Below, piece by piece: positions 8,815-16,149 of a stretch of DNA of 64,000 bases. Below the pieces are notes generated by a model, which worked only from the letters and a program-made list of their open reading frames with translations, did not search any database and had not been told where the DNA came from. This DNA is from Pseudomonadota bacterium (lineage in GTDB: Bacteria > Pseudomonadota > Gammaproteobacteria > Xanthomonadales > Rhodanobacteraceae): assembly GCA_023388255.1 (NCBI GenBank), contig JAEWGO010000013.1, positions 1-64,000 on the forward strand. The letters are read 5' to 3'. Position numbers and translations under genes: made by a program. Each line of letters begins with the position of its first letter. Position 1 is the first letter of the stretch.

Positions 8815-10122
8815 TCAGGCGCGTCTTTCCTGCCTCGCAGACGCAAATTCCAACGTCGCCGTGGCGCCGCCCTGCGGCCGCGGTGCAAGCGACACCTTCC
8901 AGCCATACAGTTCGCACAGGCGCCGCACGATGGCGAGTCCGAGACCGCCGCCCTTGCCGACGGTGGTGCCGCGCACGCCGCGCTCGAACAGTTTCTCGGC
9001 GTCGCCCGCGTCGATGCCGGGACCGGTATCTTCGATCGTTACGCGGCCATGTCCGACCGTAACGATGACTTCGCCGGCCTGCGTGTATTTGAACGCGTTG
9101 CCGATCAGGTTGCTGAGCGCGACCGCGACGACCGATGACGGCGCCGCCGCATCCAGCGCGCCTTCGATCTCGACGCGCACTTCGACCGGCTTGTTCGCGA
9201 CATGCGGACGCTGCGCGTCGACGACCTGCTCGACCACCTTGGCGACATCGGTGGTTTCGCCGTCGGTCGGCGCCTGACGCTCGCGCCGCGACAGCAGCAG
9301 CAGCGCATCGATCAATTCGGTCGACTGGCGCACCGCGCGCTCGATGCGCTTGAGACGCTCGCTGACCTTATCGGTGAGATCCGGCGACGCCTGCAGCAGC
9401 TCGGTCGTGCTCGCGATGACGGCCAGCGGCGTGCGCAGCTCATGGCTGACATCGGCATTGAACTCGCGGTCGCGCTGCACCATCTCGGTGAGCCGCGTCG
9501 AGTAGTCATCGAGCGCAGCGGCGAGCTGGCCGACCTCGTCGTCGGTAAAGTGCGATTTCAGCAGTTCTGGTTTGCCACTGCGGCTCATTGCGCGTACGCG
9601 CTGCGCGAGTTCGCTGACCGGACTCATCACGCGCGCGGACAGCCAGAAGCCAAGCAGCAGCGAGAAGATCGCGAATACGAATACGGTTGCGCAAAGCGCG
9701 GTCAGCAGCTGCCGCTCACCCAACTTCTGGGTGCTGATGTCGAAACGCAGATAGGCCCAGAAATCGTTGTCCTTGTAGACGGCGAGCTTGTATGGGCGGG
9801 TCTTGCCTTCACGCCCGATGTCGTCGACGTCGTAGACGCCCGAATCGAATTTCTGCCACTCGAACGGCACGGTCGCGGTGCGCCCCGCGCGCACGATCTG
9901 CGCGTCGAAGAGGGACATCTTCCACAGCGCACTCGGGTCCGGGTTGTCGCGCTTGAAATCGACGAAGTGCTTGAGCTCGCGCGTCAGCGTGCTGTTGATG
10001 AGCTGGTCTTCGAGCCGCGTGCGCAGGTACACGGTCGCAACCGCGAAAAGCGCTGTCAGGCCGAGTCCGAACAGCGCAAACGAGATGATGATGCGGGAAC
10101 GAAGCCTACGCCGGTAGCGCAT
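8815..10122 (-). CDS. Two-component sensor histidine kinase
   Basis: Inner-membrane sensor of 435 residues. Two membrane segments (about 9-31 and 140-163) flank a periplasmic sensor region of about 110 residues. A HAMP linker follows (MSPVSELAQRVRAMS...). The HisKA phosphoacceptor is in DVSHELRTPL (His near 228). The HATPase_c part shows the N box NLIGNAFKY, the G1 box DTGPGID and the G2 region GKGGGLGLAIV. The gene starts inside the end of the response regulator gene (17-base overlap), so the two are translated together. The stimulus cannot be inferred; the family resembles PhoQ/QseC-like sensors. Confidence 0.92.
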   Translation of the reverse strand: MRYRRRLRSRIIISFALFGLGLTALFAVATVYLRTRLEDQLINSTLTRELKHFVDFKRDNPDPSALWKMSLFDAQIVRAGRTATVPFEWQKFDSGVYDVDDIGREGKTRPYKLAVYKDNDFWAYLRFDISTQKLGERQLLTALCATVFVFAIFSLLLGFWLSARVMSPVSELAQRVRAMSRSGKPELLKSHFTDDEVGQLAAALDDYSTRLTEMVQRDREFNADVSHELRTPLAVIASTTELLQASPDLTDKVSERLKRIERAVRQSTELIDALLLLSRRERQAPTDGETTDVAKVVEQVVDAQRPHVANKPVEVRVEIEGALDAAAPSSVVAVALSNLIGNAFKYTQAGEVIVTVGHGRVTIEDTGPGIDAGDAEKLFERGVRGTTVGKGGGLGLAIVRRLCELYGWKVSLAPRPQGGATATLEFASARQERRA

Positions 10123-10792
10123 CCGGATCGACCATCCGATAGCCGATGCCGTGCCGCGTCTGGATCAGCGGCTTCTCGAACGGTTTGTCGATCGCCGCGC
10201 GAAGACCGTGGATGTGCACGCGCAGCGAATCGCTGTCCGGCAGTTCCTCGCCCCACACGCGCGTCTCCAGTTCCTGCCGCGTGACGACCGAGGGCGCGGC
10301 TTCCATCAACGACTGCAACAGCTTGAGGCCGATCGGATTGAGCTGGATCTGCTTGCCGGCACGGCTGATCGTCAACGTGTCGAGGTTGTAGGTGAGGTCG
10401 GCGAGCTGCAGCAGGCGACTCTTGTTGCCCTTGCCGCGGCGACCGAGTACTTCCAGGCGTGCGGCCAGCTCCTGCAGCGCGAACGGCTTCACCATGTAGT
10501 CGTCGGCGCCGGAATCGAAGCCGGTCAGCTTGTTGTCGAGCGTGTCACGTGCGGTCAGCATCATCACCGGCGTCTGGCGCTTTGCCTCCTGACGCAGCTT
10601 GCGGCAGACCTCGAGGCCATCCATGCCGGGCAGTCCAAGGTCGAGCACGATGACATCGAAGTCGTTGACGACGGCAAGATGCAGGCCGGTCACGCCGTCG
10701 CCGGCGAAGTCGACCACGTGGCCCTTGTCGGCGAGGAAGTCGCCTATGTTTGCAGCGATATCGCTGTTGTCTTCAATGACGAGGATGCGCAT
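10106..10792 (-). CDS. OmpR-family response regulator
   Basis: DNA-binding partner of the overlapping histidine kinase, 228 residues. The receiver domain shows the acidic pair IEDN, the phosphoacceptor in VIVLDLGLPGMDG (Asp near 51), Thr in MMLTARD and Lys in MVKPFA. The C-terminal winged helix (about 130-225) includes LNPIGLKLLQSLME, RQELETRVWGE and the recognition region LRVHIHGLRAAID, ending in a GIGYRM wing. It is the first gene of the two-gene operon. Its upstream gap of 490 bases contains GTTAA repeats that could be a target site, but this is speculative. Confidence 0.93.
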   Translation of the reverse strand: MRILVIEDNSDIAANIGDFLADKGHVVDFAGDGVTGLHLAVVNDFDVIVLDLGLPGMDGLEVCRKLRQEAKRQTPVMMLTARDTLDNKLTGFDSGADDYMVKPFALQELAARLEVLGRRGKGNKSRLLQLADLTYNLDTLTISRAGKQIQLNPIGLKLLQSLMEAAPSVVTRQELETRVWGEELPDSDSLRVHIHGLRAAIDKPFEKPLIQTRHGIGYRMVDPDALPA

Positions 10793-11019
10793 GGTGTGCT
10801 CACTTTAACGGGAACCGGCCCGATGCGGAATCCGCCGCAGCAAGGGAAGTTCCGTACAAATTTGCGGGTGGTTCCTGGAAATGCCAACCGAAGCGCCACA
10901 AACGAAGCATGCGGTTGATGAAAAGTAGGCCGGGAGTGGCCGCTTCCGGACTCCGACGCAGGGGGGAATCCGGACTTGGCATTCGCTTGAGGTCAATGCA
11001 ATCCAGAACGGATAGCACC

Positions 11020-11074
11020 AAAAAAGAAAATGGCCCAAGGAGGTGTCATTGGGGGAACACACCTCACTTGGGCC
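11020..11074 (-). terminator. Intrinsic terminator, minus strand
   Basis: Stem of about 15 base pairs, GGCCCAAG...CTTGGGCC with AGGTGT/ACACCT inside and a 12-base loop, followed on the minus strand by a T-rich run of 11 bases. It ends either the M56 peptidase transcript or the candidate small RNA. Confidence 0.7.
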
Positions 11075-11147
11075 AAAAAGCTACTGCCCCGATACCGTAA
11101 TCTGCCAGTCACCTGACCTGACTTAGGAGTGTCGAGCAAACTACAGT
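11020..11147 (-). ncRNA. Candidate small RNA ending in an intrinsic terminator
   Basis: On the minus strand a TATAGT -10-like box (ACTATA on the plus strand, 11154-11159) precedes about 125 bases that end in a strong hairpin and T tract. The hairpin arms are 11032-11046 and 11059-11074 (one bulged base), followed in the minus direction by TTTTCTTTTTT. The segment lies in a 490-base gap and has no credible protein. Alternatively it is the 3' untranslated end of the M56 peptidase transcript, whose stop is about 130 bases upstream of the box. I do not recognise a known RNA family. Confidence 0.35.
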
Positions 11148-11181
11148 GGCCCGACTATAGGCAACGCCCGATTAAGGAGTC

Positions 11182-11211
11182 GTTAAAGCCGACTCAGGCT
11201 TCCGTTAACGG
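11182..11211. promoter_or_regulatory. Repeated GTTAA motif and CCGTTAACGG palindrome
   Basis: GTTAA occurs at 11182 and 11204, 22 bases apart (two helix turns); the second is within the perfect palindrome CCGTTAACGG (11202-11211). A further CGTTAAAG lies just before the response regulator start on the minus strand. Spaced GTTAA/GTTTA repeats are a common binding pattern for OmpR-family regulators, so autoregulation is possible. Evidence is weak. Confidence 0.2.
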
Positions 11212-11234
11212 GACAGGCGCGATTTTCTCCCGCG

Positions 11235-11259
11235 GATGCACGCTCGGAGCGCGTGCATC
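11235..11259. repeat. Hairpin downstream of the M56 peptidase stop
   Basis: GATGCACGC (11235-11243) and GCGTGCATC (11251-11259) pair perfectly with a 7-base loop, about 20 bases after the minus-strand stop at 11280. No T tract follows, so it may protect or attenuate rather than terminate. Confidence 0.4.
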
Positions 11260-11279
11260 CAGCGAGACACGACATCCAT

Positions 11280-13139
11280 TCATGGCGCGCTGCCGGGATC
11301 TTGGGCACCCGCGAATCCGTCGTCGCGGCGCGAATCCGGTGCCGCATCAACAGAGGCGTGCACGTCGGCCGAGAGGTCGGTCGCCGCCACCTGCTTGTCT
11401 GCATCGCCACGAATCGCGGGAATTTCCGCATTCTCGCTACGCTGACACAACTGGGAACCGGTGCGACGCACACATCCATTCGCTTCCTGGCCAGCCTCGG
11501 CCAGGCCTTGCGGCGCGAACACGAAGGCCTGACGGTAGTGCGCCTTGCCATCGGCCACGACTGTCGCCGGATCGAACCGCCACTGCTCCAGCGCCCGTTT
11601 CGCGGCTTGTGCGAATGCTGCGTCCGCAGGTTCGGAAACCACACCGATATTGCGAACCGCTCCGTTCGGTCCAATCGAGAAGCGCAGCTCGACGCGTGCG
11701 CGCTGACCTGCCCGCGCCGACAATGGATATTCCGGCGCCGATGTGCGCGTCGCGACAGGCGTCATGCGCTTCGGCGGTGGAGCTGCCTGGACAGCCTGCG
11801 CGGCCGGCTTGGGCATGCCGATATCGGCAACGGCGAGTTGGGAAGCGTGGCTCAAGTCCGCCACCGCCGGTTGCTGAGGCTGCAGTTGCATCTGCACCGG
11901 AGTTTGCACGATGGGCGCAAACGGCGCCGGCATTGCCGGCTTGAGCGGCGGCGCAATGCTGGGCGCTCTCTCCGCAACTGGCGATGCCGACGCGCGTATC
12001 GGCTCGATCACGGTGAATTTGGGGCGCGCAAGCTGCTGTGTTGAACCAATATCCGGAACCACCCATGGCAGAGCCGTCGACTGTGACAAGCCGTCCGGCA
12101 TCAGCAGCGGCCCATCGAACTGCACTGCATCCGGACGATTCACGCCGACCGTTACCGTCAGCGCGACCGCAACCGTCAGGATCGCCGGCAACCACATGCG
12201 CCGTCCCACCTGATTCGCCACCGGGTGCTGTGCAAACAGGATACGCCGCACGCGCTCCAGCAACACGCCGCCGTTGGCTGCCAACGCCAGACGCATCGGC
12301 GGCTGGCGCAGCTCCTCAAGCGCTGCCAAGGTCTGCGCATATTCGCGCGGCTCGCTTGCAGTGAGGCGCAGGACCAGCGTATCGCAACAGATCTCGCGCT
12401 CATTGCGGACCTCGCGTGCAATCCAGTGCACGATCGGGTGATAGAAGAGCAGGGTTTCCAGGATCGCCTGCGCCAGATTGACCACGTGGTCGTAGCGGCG
12501 CAGATGGCCGAGTTCATGGGCGAGGATCAATTCGACCTGTTGGCGCGGGAACCCGATCGCGACCGCGGTCGGCAACAGGATCACCGGCTTGAGCCAGCCA
12601 ATCAGGGTCGGCGTATCGATGCGATCGGAGACGAGTACGCTGATCTGCCGCACGAAATCGAAGCGGCGCGCGAGCGCGGCGACGATCTGCTGCAGCTCTG
12701 CATCCGGCTCCGCCCAGCGGCGCGCGACTTGCGCCAAGGTGCGCCACTGGCGCCAGGAATGCAGCCCGACGACGACGACACCCAGCAGCCAGACACCGAC
12801 GATCCATGGCAGCACCCCGTCCAGCGGCGAGACGGCCATCGAATCTGCCGCGCCACCGATGAGAACCGGCATGGCGTCATCGGCGAGATCCGCCGAGGGC
12901 GACATTTGCATCTGCGCAGCCTGGTGCGACAGCAGGGTGAAGAAGGTCGCAACCGGCATGATTGCCATTGATGCCAAGGCAATCAGTCCATTCACATAGC
13001 GCGCGTTGCAGCTGTGCTTCGGGATTGATGCGCGCACCAGCGCGAATACCCCGCCGACAACCACGCCCTGCCAGAGGAAATGCAGCAGCGTCCAGCCCAG
13101 CGCCTCGACCCATGGCGATCCATCAGCCAGCAAAGTCAT
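11280..13139 (-). CDS. M56 family membrane metallopeptidase (BlaR1-like) with C-terminal TonB domain
   Basis: 619 residues. The N-terminal half has membrane segments (from residue 14 on) around the zinc protease motif HELGH (about 207-211, in LAHELGHLRRYDH), as in BlaR1/MecR1 sensors. A second conserved site is REVRNEREICCD. A long Pro/Ala-rich periplasmic linker leads to a TonB_C domain at about 465-560 (EYPLSARAGQRARVELRF ... ALEQWRFDP) in place of a penicillin-binding sensor. It overlaps the upstream blaI-like gene by 4 bases (ATGA), which means coupled translation. By analogy it senses an envelope signal and destroys the repressor; a link to beta-lactams is not shown. Confidence 0.88.
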   Translation of the reverse strand: MTLLADGSPWVEALGWTLLHFLWQGVVVGGVFALVRASIPKHSCNARYVNGLIALASMAIMPVATFFTLLSHQAAQMQMSPSADLADDAMPVLIGGAADSMAVSPLDGVLPWIVGVWLLGVVVVGLHSWRQWRTLAQVARRWAEPDAELQQIVAALARRFDFVRQISVLVSDRIDTPTLIGWLKPVILLPTAVAIGFPRQQVELILAHELGHLRRYDHVVNLAQAILETLLFYHPIVHWIAREVRNEREICCDTLVLRLTASEPREYAQTLAALEELRQPPMRLALAANGGVLLERVRRILFAQHPVANQVGRRMWLPAILTVAVALTVTVGVNRPDAVQFDGPLLMPDGLSQSTALPWVVPDIGSTQQLARPKFTVIEPIRASASPVAERAPSIAPPLKPAMPAPFAPIVQTPVQMQLQPQQPAVADLSHASQLAVADIGMPKPAAQAVQAAPPPKRMTPVATRTSAPEYPLSARAGQRARVELRFSIGPNGAVRNIGVVSEPADAAFAQAAKRALEQWRFDPATVVADGKAHYRQAFVFAPQGLAEAGQEANGCVRRTGSQLCQRSENAEIPAIRGDADKQVAATDLSADVHASVDAAPDSRRDDGFAGAQDPGSAP

Positions 13140-13540
13140 GACTTGCCCCCTCCGAGCTTGTCGAGCAGTGCGCGGATCTCGTCGAGCTCCTCGCGCGATG
13201 CCTTCGGCCGGCCACCGAGCGCCTGCAGCACCAGCTGTGAAGGCGAGCCGTCGAACACGCGCTGCACGATATCGGCGAGGAAGCGCTTTTGCGTACGCTC
13301 CTTGTTGACGGCCGGACGATAAACGTGCGCGCGCTGCGCGTCGTCGCGCTCGACCAGCCCCTTCGCATGCATGATCTGCAGCAGCTTCAGGGCGGTGGTG
13401 TAGCCGCCACCCTCATCGTGGTACAGCTCCTGATAGACGTCACGCACGGTGCCCGCGCCGGATTCCCAGAGCACATTCAATATCGCCAGCTCGGCTTCTG
13501 TCGGCTTTGGAGCGTCGTTTGGCTTGCGCGGCAGGTTCAT
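13136..13540 (-). CDS. BlaI/MecI/CopY-family repressor
   Basis: 134-residue winged-helix repressor. The ATG at 13540 (MNLPRKPNDAPKP) follows a GGAG site; residues upstream in frame are not family-like. The wing-helix segment PTEAELAILNVLWESGAGTVRDVYQELYHD is near-canonical, and TTALKLLQIMHAKGLV is the recognition region. The C-terminal helices (about 70-125) serve dimerisation and cleavage in the family. It forms a two-gene operon with the M56/TonB protein. Its own operator, usually a TACA-type palindrome, was not found with confidence upstream. Confidence 0.92.
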   Translation of the reverse strand: MNLPRKPNDAPKPTEAELAILNVLWESGAGTVRDVYQELYHDEGGGYTTALKLLQIMHAKGLVERDDAQRAHVYRPAVNKERTQKRFLADIVQRVFDGSPSQLVLQALGGRPKASREELDEIRALLDKLGGGKS

Positions 13541-13751
13541 CGATTCGACTCCGGAGACTTGTCCCGCATCTGCATGCGTTGTTTGGTTGAACGTGCGCGC
13601 ATCCGCAATGCACGACACACGCCAAACAGAGTGGCTTGTTCAGATCTCTCCTACAAGCCTGCCACAACTTTGGGCGGCGAACCGAAACATCCGCTTGCAC
13701 GAGGGAAGACCGTTCCGGCCAGCCGTCCAATGCCCCACCAAACTCCCGTGG

Positions 13752-14246
13752 TTAGCTGCCGTTCCACAGATTGGGGTTCTTGAGCATTTGATCCTGCTGA
13801 GCCTGCTGACTCTTGCGCCGGACTTCATCCCGCTCGCGCGCAGTCTGACAAATCTTCTGCCTGAAGTGCGTGCCCGAGCGCATTTCCATGGTGCAAATCA
13901 GGCGGTTGCCGTCGTTCTTCGTCAGCACCGCATTGATGCGCTCCTGCGCATTCATCAGATCGACCTGCTCGCTATCGTTGAGTTTCGATGCCGATCCCTT
14001 GCTGTTCAGCAAGGCCTTGATCTTGTCCAGATCCGCATCGACTGCCGTGCGATCGGTCACATCGATGGCGCCGTACTTGCCATCCGTCCCCATTTCCTTG
14101 CGCACTTCAGCGGCCTGCGCCTCGAACGCCTCGGGTGTATCCGCCCTGAATTTCCAGGCAGGCTGCTTTTCATTGGCAGCGGCCGGCCCGGCGACGACGC
14201 AGCACAGGCCGAACGCGAATGCGAGACCCAACGACTTGACGATCAT
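13752..14246 (-). CDS. Small secreted protein of unknown function
   Basis: 164 residues with a strong GAGGAAG ribosome site and a clear signal peptide (LGLAFAFGLCCVVAGPAAA, cut near residue 24). The mature part is charged and mostly helical, with a central region about 45-100 rich in Asp/Lys (DADLDKIKALLNSKG). A short conserved-looking block with two cysteines follows (NRLICTMEMRSGTHFRQKICQT), which may form a disulfide. A Gln-rich tail ends the protein. I know it only as the type of lineage-specific hypothetical protein found in Lysobacterales; the periplasm is the likely location. Confidence 0.8.
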   Translation of the reverse strand: MIVKSLGLAFAFGLCCVVAGPAAANEKQPAWKFRADTPEAFEAQAAEVRKEMGTDGKYGAIDVTDRTAVDADLDKIKALLNSKGSASKLNDSEQVDLMNAQERINAVLTKNDGNRLICTMEMRSGTHFRQKICQTARERDEVRRKSQQAQQDQMLKNPNLWNGS

Positions 14247-14618
14247 GACTTCCTCACTTCACTTCTGGCGGTTGGCAAATGCGGCGGATCACGCCGCGCG
14301 GTATTCGATCTTCGTCGCCGGCATGCCGGGGGTTCGTTTCGATGTCGCCTTGGGCTGGGCAACTCGTCACGGGAATCAGCGATCCGATCGGCGCGGCGGC
14401 CTCGCACACCAGCCGACGACCCTCCGGACAAAAATGTCGCTGAGTGCCTCCCGCAACTTGAACAGCGCCACGCGCTCGCTTTCAGGTATCGCCGACAACG
14501 CACCGCTTTCGTCCAGCAAGCTGCGGGCAGGCAGACCACCATTCCCGGATCCACTACGATCACTCTCGTACTGATGCTAAAACGACGCAACCGCCCATGT
14601 CAACGACAAACTTCGTAG
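14247..14618. other. Intergenic stretch, possible unannotated short frame
   Basis: 372 bases between rimK and the small secreted protein. A minus-strand frame from about 14575 down to about 14385 reads as some 65 residues with plausible composition (for example LDESGALSAIPESERVALF) but has no ATG, only a TTG within it, and no ribosome site. I do not call a gene. Confidence 0.25.
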
Positions 14619-15536
14619 TTACTTGCGGGACTTTCCGCGGCCCTGCTTTGCACGCCTCGCACCCTGCCGCGCGCGCTCCAAGCCCTTGATGATGGCGCCG
14701 GCGACGTCCACGCCGGACGCGCCCTCGATGCCCTCCAGGCCGGGCGAGGAATTGACTTCCAGCACCAGTGGACCGCGCTCCGAACGCAGCAAATCGACGC
14801 CAGCAATGCCGAGGCCCATCAGGCGTGCGGCACGCACAGCAGTCGCCACTTCCGTCGCATCGAGCTGCACCGGGCTCGCCTTCGCCCCACGATGCAGGTT
14901 CGCGCGGAACTCGCCTTCCGGCGCCTGTCGCTGCATCGCCGCGATGACCTTGCCGCCGACAACGAAGCAGCGCAGGTCGGCGCCCTTCGCTTCGCGAATG
15001 AACTCCTGCACGAGGAAGTTCGCATACAGACTGCGGAATGCCTCGATCATGCCTTGCGCGGCGGAGCGCTTCTCGGCCAGCAGGACGCCCTGCCCTTGCG
15101 CGCCCTCGTTGAGCTTGATCACGTGCGGCGGCTCGCCGAGCATCGCAAGCAGATCGGAGGTGTCGTCCGGGTTGTCGCCGAATACCGTCGTCGGCAGATC
15201 CATGCCTTCGCGCGCGAGAAGCTGCATCGTGCGCAGCTTGTCGCGTGCGCGCAGGATCGCATCCGAACTGTTCGGTGTATGGACGCCCATCATTTCGAAC
15301 TGGCGCACGACCGCCGTGCCATAGAACGTGATCGATGCACCGATGCGCGGGATCACCGCGTCGATGCCGCTCAGCTTGCGGCTCTTGTAGTGGATCTCGA
15401 ATGCGCCGGCAGCAATGCGCATGTAGCAGCGCAGCGGATCGAGCACGCGTACGCTGTGGCCGCGCTCGCGCGCTGCCTCGACCAGGCGCACCGTCGAGTA
15501 CAGACGCGCATTGCGCGACAGGATGGCGATCTTCAT
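14619..15536 (-). CDS. rimK: Ribosomal protein S6 - L-glutamate ligase
   Basis: ATP-grasp ligase that adds glutamates to the C-terminus of ribosomal protein S6. Length is 305 residues, as expected for RimK. The start MKIAILSRN is the normal N-terminus, with AAGG upstream. Conserved features are the IPRIGASITFYG segment, the ATP-grasp loop KLNEGAQGQGV, VQEFIREAKGADLRCFVVG and the metal-binding EVNSSPGLEGIE. A basic Lys/Arg tail closes the protein. It starts 11 bases after the zinc protease stop, so the two form an operon. Poly-glutamate length control by the neighbour is the usual link. Confidence 0.95.
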   Translation of the reverse strand: MKIAILSRNARLYSTVRLVEAARERGHSVRVLDPLRCYMRIAAGAFEIHYKSRKLSGIDAVIPRIGASITFYGTAVVRQFEMMGVHTPNSSDAILRARDKLRTMQLLAREGMDLPTTVFGDNPDDTSDLLAMLGEPPHVIKLNEGAQGQGVLLAEKRSAAQGMIEAFRSLYANFLVQEFIREAKGADLRCFVVGGKVIAAMQRQAPEGEFRANLHRGAKASPVQLDATEVATAVRAARLMGLGIAGVDLLRSERGPLVLEVNSSPGLEGIEGASGVDVAGAIIKGLERARQGARRAKQGRGKSRK

Positions 15537-15547
15537 CGGAACCTTCT

Positions 15548-16039
15548 TCAAAGCCGGTTGCGCCCGAGCGACTGGGGCCGCGGGCAGATATAGGAAAGCG
15601 CCGGATCGACACGAAACCGGCCTTCGAGCGTGGTCCGGCCGAGCAGCAACGGAAACAGCATCGCGCGTCGGTCTGTCAGATTTATTTCCGTGTTGAAACG
15701 CCGGCCGGCCAGAGCGATATCGGTGCGGATGAACCAGCGCTCGCCGCGGTGGCCGCCGGAATCCGTCACCGCACGCTTGTCGGATACCGGTGCGCTGCAC
15801 TCGTACGTGCGTTTGCCGCGCCGGCGCGGACGCACGAGGAAGCGCACATGCAGCACACCTCCCTCATGGAAGGTTTCGATCGTCTCGACATGCAGCGCTG
15901 ACGAACGCGCGCCGGTATCGAGCTTTGCCTTGATCGCCGGAATGCCGAGCGCAGGCAGCGCGAGCCATTCGCGCCAGCCGAGATTCGCGCACGGGTCATC
16001 CGCCGGTGTGCTTCGCGATGAAGAGGATTCGGGCAGCAC
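15548..16039 (-). CDS. ATP-dependent zinc protease, RimK-associated (RimB-like)
   Basis: Retropepsin-like protein of the family that travels with RimK. The core is unmistakable: GWREWLALPALGIPAIKAK, the aspartyl-like site KLDTGARSSALH, RTDIALAGRRFNTEINLTDR, and LLLGRTTLEGRF near the end, where family members keep PxLLGR. I place the start at GTG 16039 (163 residues), as the longer in-frame region up to ATG 16198 overlaps the channel gene and looks non-coding; neither start has a strong ribosome site. It lies between mscS and rimK on the same strand. In other species this partner cleaves modified S6 or assists its turnover. Confidence 0.85.
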   Translation of the reverse strand: MLPESSSSRSTPADDPCANLGWREWLALPALGIPAIKAKLDTGARSSALHVETIETFHEGGVLHVRFLVRPRRRGKRTYECSAPVSDKRAVTDSGGHRGERWFIRTDIALAGRRFNTEINLTDRRAMLFPLLLGRTTLEGRFRVDPALSYICPRPQSLGRNRL

Positions 16040-16149
16040 GGATCGACAGTCGGCAGGAAGGGAGAGGGTCGCGCGTTGCCAGCCTGCATCGGAGCAACGG
16101 CTGGAGGCGCGCGAAAGGTTGCCGTGATACGGCGCAACAGGACTGCAAG

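Noticed and set aside
10800..11062. Short minus-strand frames between the response regulator and the terminator
   Set aside because: They have no ribosome site and run across the terminator hairpin.
14243..14590. Minus-strand frame beside rimK
   Set aside because: Arg/Ser-rich product with no ribosome site and no codon bias; kept only as an intergenic note.
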